Source: Omphalotus guepiniiformis (Eukaryota; Basidiomycota; Agaricomycetes; Agaricales; Omphalotaceae). From it: 64,000 nucleotides of DNA. The notes under the pieces were generated by a model that ran no database searches, had not been told where the DNA came from, and saw only the letters and a list, made by a program, of their open reading frames with translations. This document shows, piece after piece, positions 61,923-64,000 of the stretch (within the stretch, counting starts at the first letter, position 1; every line of letters starts with the position of its first letter). The stretch spans positions 50,051-114,050 of the forward strand of contig JAQOOI010000027.1 in the NCBI GenBank assembly GCA_028554645.1. The letters run 5' to 3'. The position numbers and the translations under genes were made by a program.

Positions 61923-63878
61923 CTAGTTTTTCGACTCAGAGGTACTATCTCTCTTCAGAATCTGCTTTTTCTCCGAGTTAGCAACTGGAGCTAAATTCTG
62001 TAGTGTAGTACAAACATGACTGAACTGCGCAACAAGACTGTTTATAGCATCTAGTGAACTGTTTTGAGAAGGGCCTGCCATTACAGCAGTATCCTCTTCT
62101 TCAAAGGCATACAGATTCTGGTCAACATGAGTGGGAGATTGGTCCCAACCATGTCTTCTGGCAATTTCCTCAATCTTATCTTTCTTAGACCGAGTATCTG
62201 AAGGATCAGCTCTTGGCCAATACACTCCATCTTTTAATGCCCATTTACCAGCACTGTTTTTGGTCATCCACCCCAACCTGATAAATCTAAGTTGATGGGG
62301 ACAGTCCACAGATCTATGTCCAGGTTCATCACACATGTAGCAATTAGAGTCAGAGTGAGAATTGTTATGAACAGAAGAGACCTGAGACGACCTAGGAGCA
62401 ACCATTGTGTCCATTAGAATTCATCCCAGACCCAGAATTTTGAATTGGAGCATTCATGTTCATTCTCATGGAGCTAGATGTTACTTGGGTCATTTTTTGC
62501 CAAGTTAGGCAACTGTCTCTGAGAGCTTTGCAAGAGCTGCCAAATTCGATTCCTGAGCTTGTCTGATCTGATTAAACTGATTCTGGTGACTATCCACTGT
62601 AGCAGACAACTTCATTGCCCATTGGTCTGGTTCTGCCTTCACAGTAGTTGCTACTTGGTATGGATCATACAATTTCCTAGTAGCACTCTGTTCAGGTGTT
62701 GGAAGCGCTCTGGAGTAACCCTCAGCTATGCTAGGACCATTCATGAATAAACCAAAGTTATAACCACCTGCTCTTTTTACAGAACAGAGTTTCTCAGCCT
62801 CAGACATAACATCTTTTCAGAGTAAAAGGATCATCTTCTCTCTGAACATGTATGTGGCCATTGATTACTTTGTTTTCCAGACGATCCAGAAGCTTTCTTC
62901 TGAAAGGTTCATCCAATGCACTCAAGAAACCAGAAACAGCTTCTGAGTTAGATACTACAGGTGTAGCACCAGAGGACAGTTTCTCATATTCAATCTCATA
63001 CTCTCTCTTAAATGCCAATCAGTTTCTGAATAGCACCAAGCACAATGAGTTTATATTCTTCTACAATAGCATAAAGCTTTTGTCTTGATCCCAGACCTCT
63101 GTCTGCAGATTCAGGAAAGTTCTTCATCAAAGCTTCCTTAAATGCAAGCCAATCTAAATTTCTGACTGCTTCAAGCCGTTGAAACTCTGCTTTAGTATGG
63201 AACTCCATATATCTGAGAGCCAACATGACCTTTGCAGCATCAGTCTTAGTTTCCAGTGGAGACAAAGATATTCTCTAACTCTGCCAACCATGCAACTAAT
63301 TCAGATGGATGTCTCTTGTCAAATATGGGTGCATGCTTCGAAACTTTTGGTAATTTCTCATTTTGCAAACTCTAGATTGCTGGGGCAGGTATCTGAATAT
63401 CAGGTGCAATTCCCAAAGATAGTATCTCGCTCCGTGGAGTTAGATTCTCGGTGGGACCTTGCCCTTGAGTACCTTCTCCAGGATTAGCTTGTTCACCAGT
63501 GGTAGACATGTTGTTTCTTTTATCTTTTACAATCCTCACAGGTATTCTCTTATGAGTCAAGGAAAAGAATGAGGACTATTAAGAAATTTCCTCTTATTTT
63601 TCTTGTATCTAGCTGAAAGTTCAGCAAACTCTGGAAGATTCCTTTCAGGAATAGGACTAAGGGATGATAGAGACGAAAGTGGACTAGATTCAGGTTCAGG
63701 TGACACTTCTTTTCTCCTTTCCTTTTGAACTTTTCCTTCTGGGTAACTGGTTCAGAGGTAATTCTTCTGTTCCAGCTCTCACAGAATTTCTAGTTTGTCT
63801 AGGGTGGGTGCTTTTCCTTGAGCTGCTAATTTTGACAAAGCAAACTCGAAGTATATAGCTATGTTTTTCTTGCAACAA
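61923..63878 (-). pseudogene. R8 gag with multiple frameshifts
   Basis: Matches R1 gag throughout, including the Ser/Lys-rich start (VKISSSRKST, RRKSSKGKEK), the capsid region and the knuckle CYMCDEPGHRSVDC, but in at least five frames (breaks near 63700, 63560-63370, 63265, 63010, 62805 and 62500-62410). The end retains the TCG AAA AAC TAG context. Not functional. Confidence 0.9.
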
Positions 63879-64000
63879 CTTCTATAAACGATGTAGTTGC
63901 TTAACTGCAAGAACAGAAACAAAGTTCAAGCAGGGGAATAGTCCAGATAGGTTCGAAACAGACGTCGTGGCAAATAGCGACAGAAGGGTTCAAATATCAA
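63879..64000 (-). other. R8 leader
   Basis: Start of the R8 leader. By comparison with R1 the PBS and 5' LTR begin just outside the window. Confidence 0.5.

Larger units (their letters stand above)
49351..64000 (-). mobile_element. R8: diverged, decayed family I element, right end outside window
   Basis: In element order from the right: broken gag, protease ORF with a frameshift, broken pol, antisense acc1 and acc2, polypurine tract and 3' LTR. The 5' LTR and PBS are just beyond the window. It shares protein order and the GAGTATCTAACTC word with R1 and R5 but is clearly diverged. If the LTR begins at 49351 (TAATGTGC, a mutated TG end) the left flank is CCGC. Confidence 0.9.

Noticed and set aside
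1..64000. tRNA, rRNA, CRISPR, telomere repeats or host metabolic genes
   Set aside because: None seen on either strand; everything readable belongs to retroelements.

Overview
The window is a block of nested LTR retrotransposons; I found no host gene, tRNA or rRNA. GT-AG introns of about 50-70 bases, CTNAC-like branch sites and the mix of Ty3/gypsy families point to a filamentous fungus, most likely a mushroom-type basidiomycete. That placement is inference.

Layout. R1 (family I, minus strand) fills 1-5623: start of pol, protease ORF, gag and 5' LTR; the rest lies left of the window. 5624-6346 is a minus-strand Ty1/copia gag-protease fragment. 6347-6621 is the start of a plus-strand family I LTR (R3), cut by R4, a plus-strand chromovirus starting at 6622. 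R4 pol is split by R5 (family I, plus, 12187-48586, 4-base duplication TCGG); its chromodomain end resumes at 48591-49072. R5 hosts two guests: R6 (family II, minus, 22240-36771, duplication CCGG), inside an R5 accessory-gene exon, and R7 (family III, plus, 38869-47741, duplication CCGT), inside the R5 3' LTR. R8 (family I, diverged, minus) runs from about 49351 past the right edge and interrupts the R4 tail.

The most interesting content is a two-gene cassette between pol and the 3' LTR, antisense to gag-pol, in R5, R6 and R8. acc1 (about 340-385 aa) lies tail to tail with pol. acc2 (about 640-660 aa) lies next to the 3' LTR and has a six-cysteine cluster; in R6 its spacing fits the fungal Zn(II)2Cys6 motif. 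Both genes have introns. Families I and II barely match in sequence but share gene order, protein length, a 24-base micro-exon in acc1, and a Cys6 exon followed by a phase-1 intron in acc2. I infer common descent.

Each family is also filled with its own short, mostly palindromic word in LTRs, coding and non-coding DNA: CGCG (often CCGCGG) in R6, CCGG (often TCCGG) in R4, and GAGTATCTAACTC in family I. An element-encoded DNA-binding protein plus dense element-specific motifs resembles the logic of VANC anti-silencing proteins of plant VANDAL transposons. This is a hypothesis.

R6 looks young and complete: equal LTRs of 1240 bases with one difference noticed, and all ORFs and both accessory genes open. 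R5 also has near-identical LTRs, but its gag-protease block is inverted and most of pol is missing, so it was probably mobilised in trans. R8 is decayed in gag and pol while its acc1 stays open.
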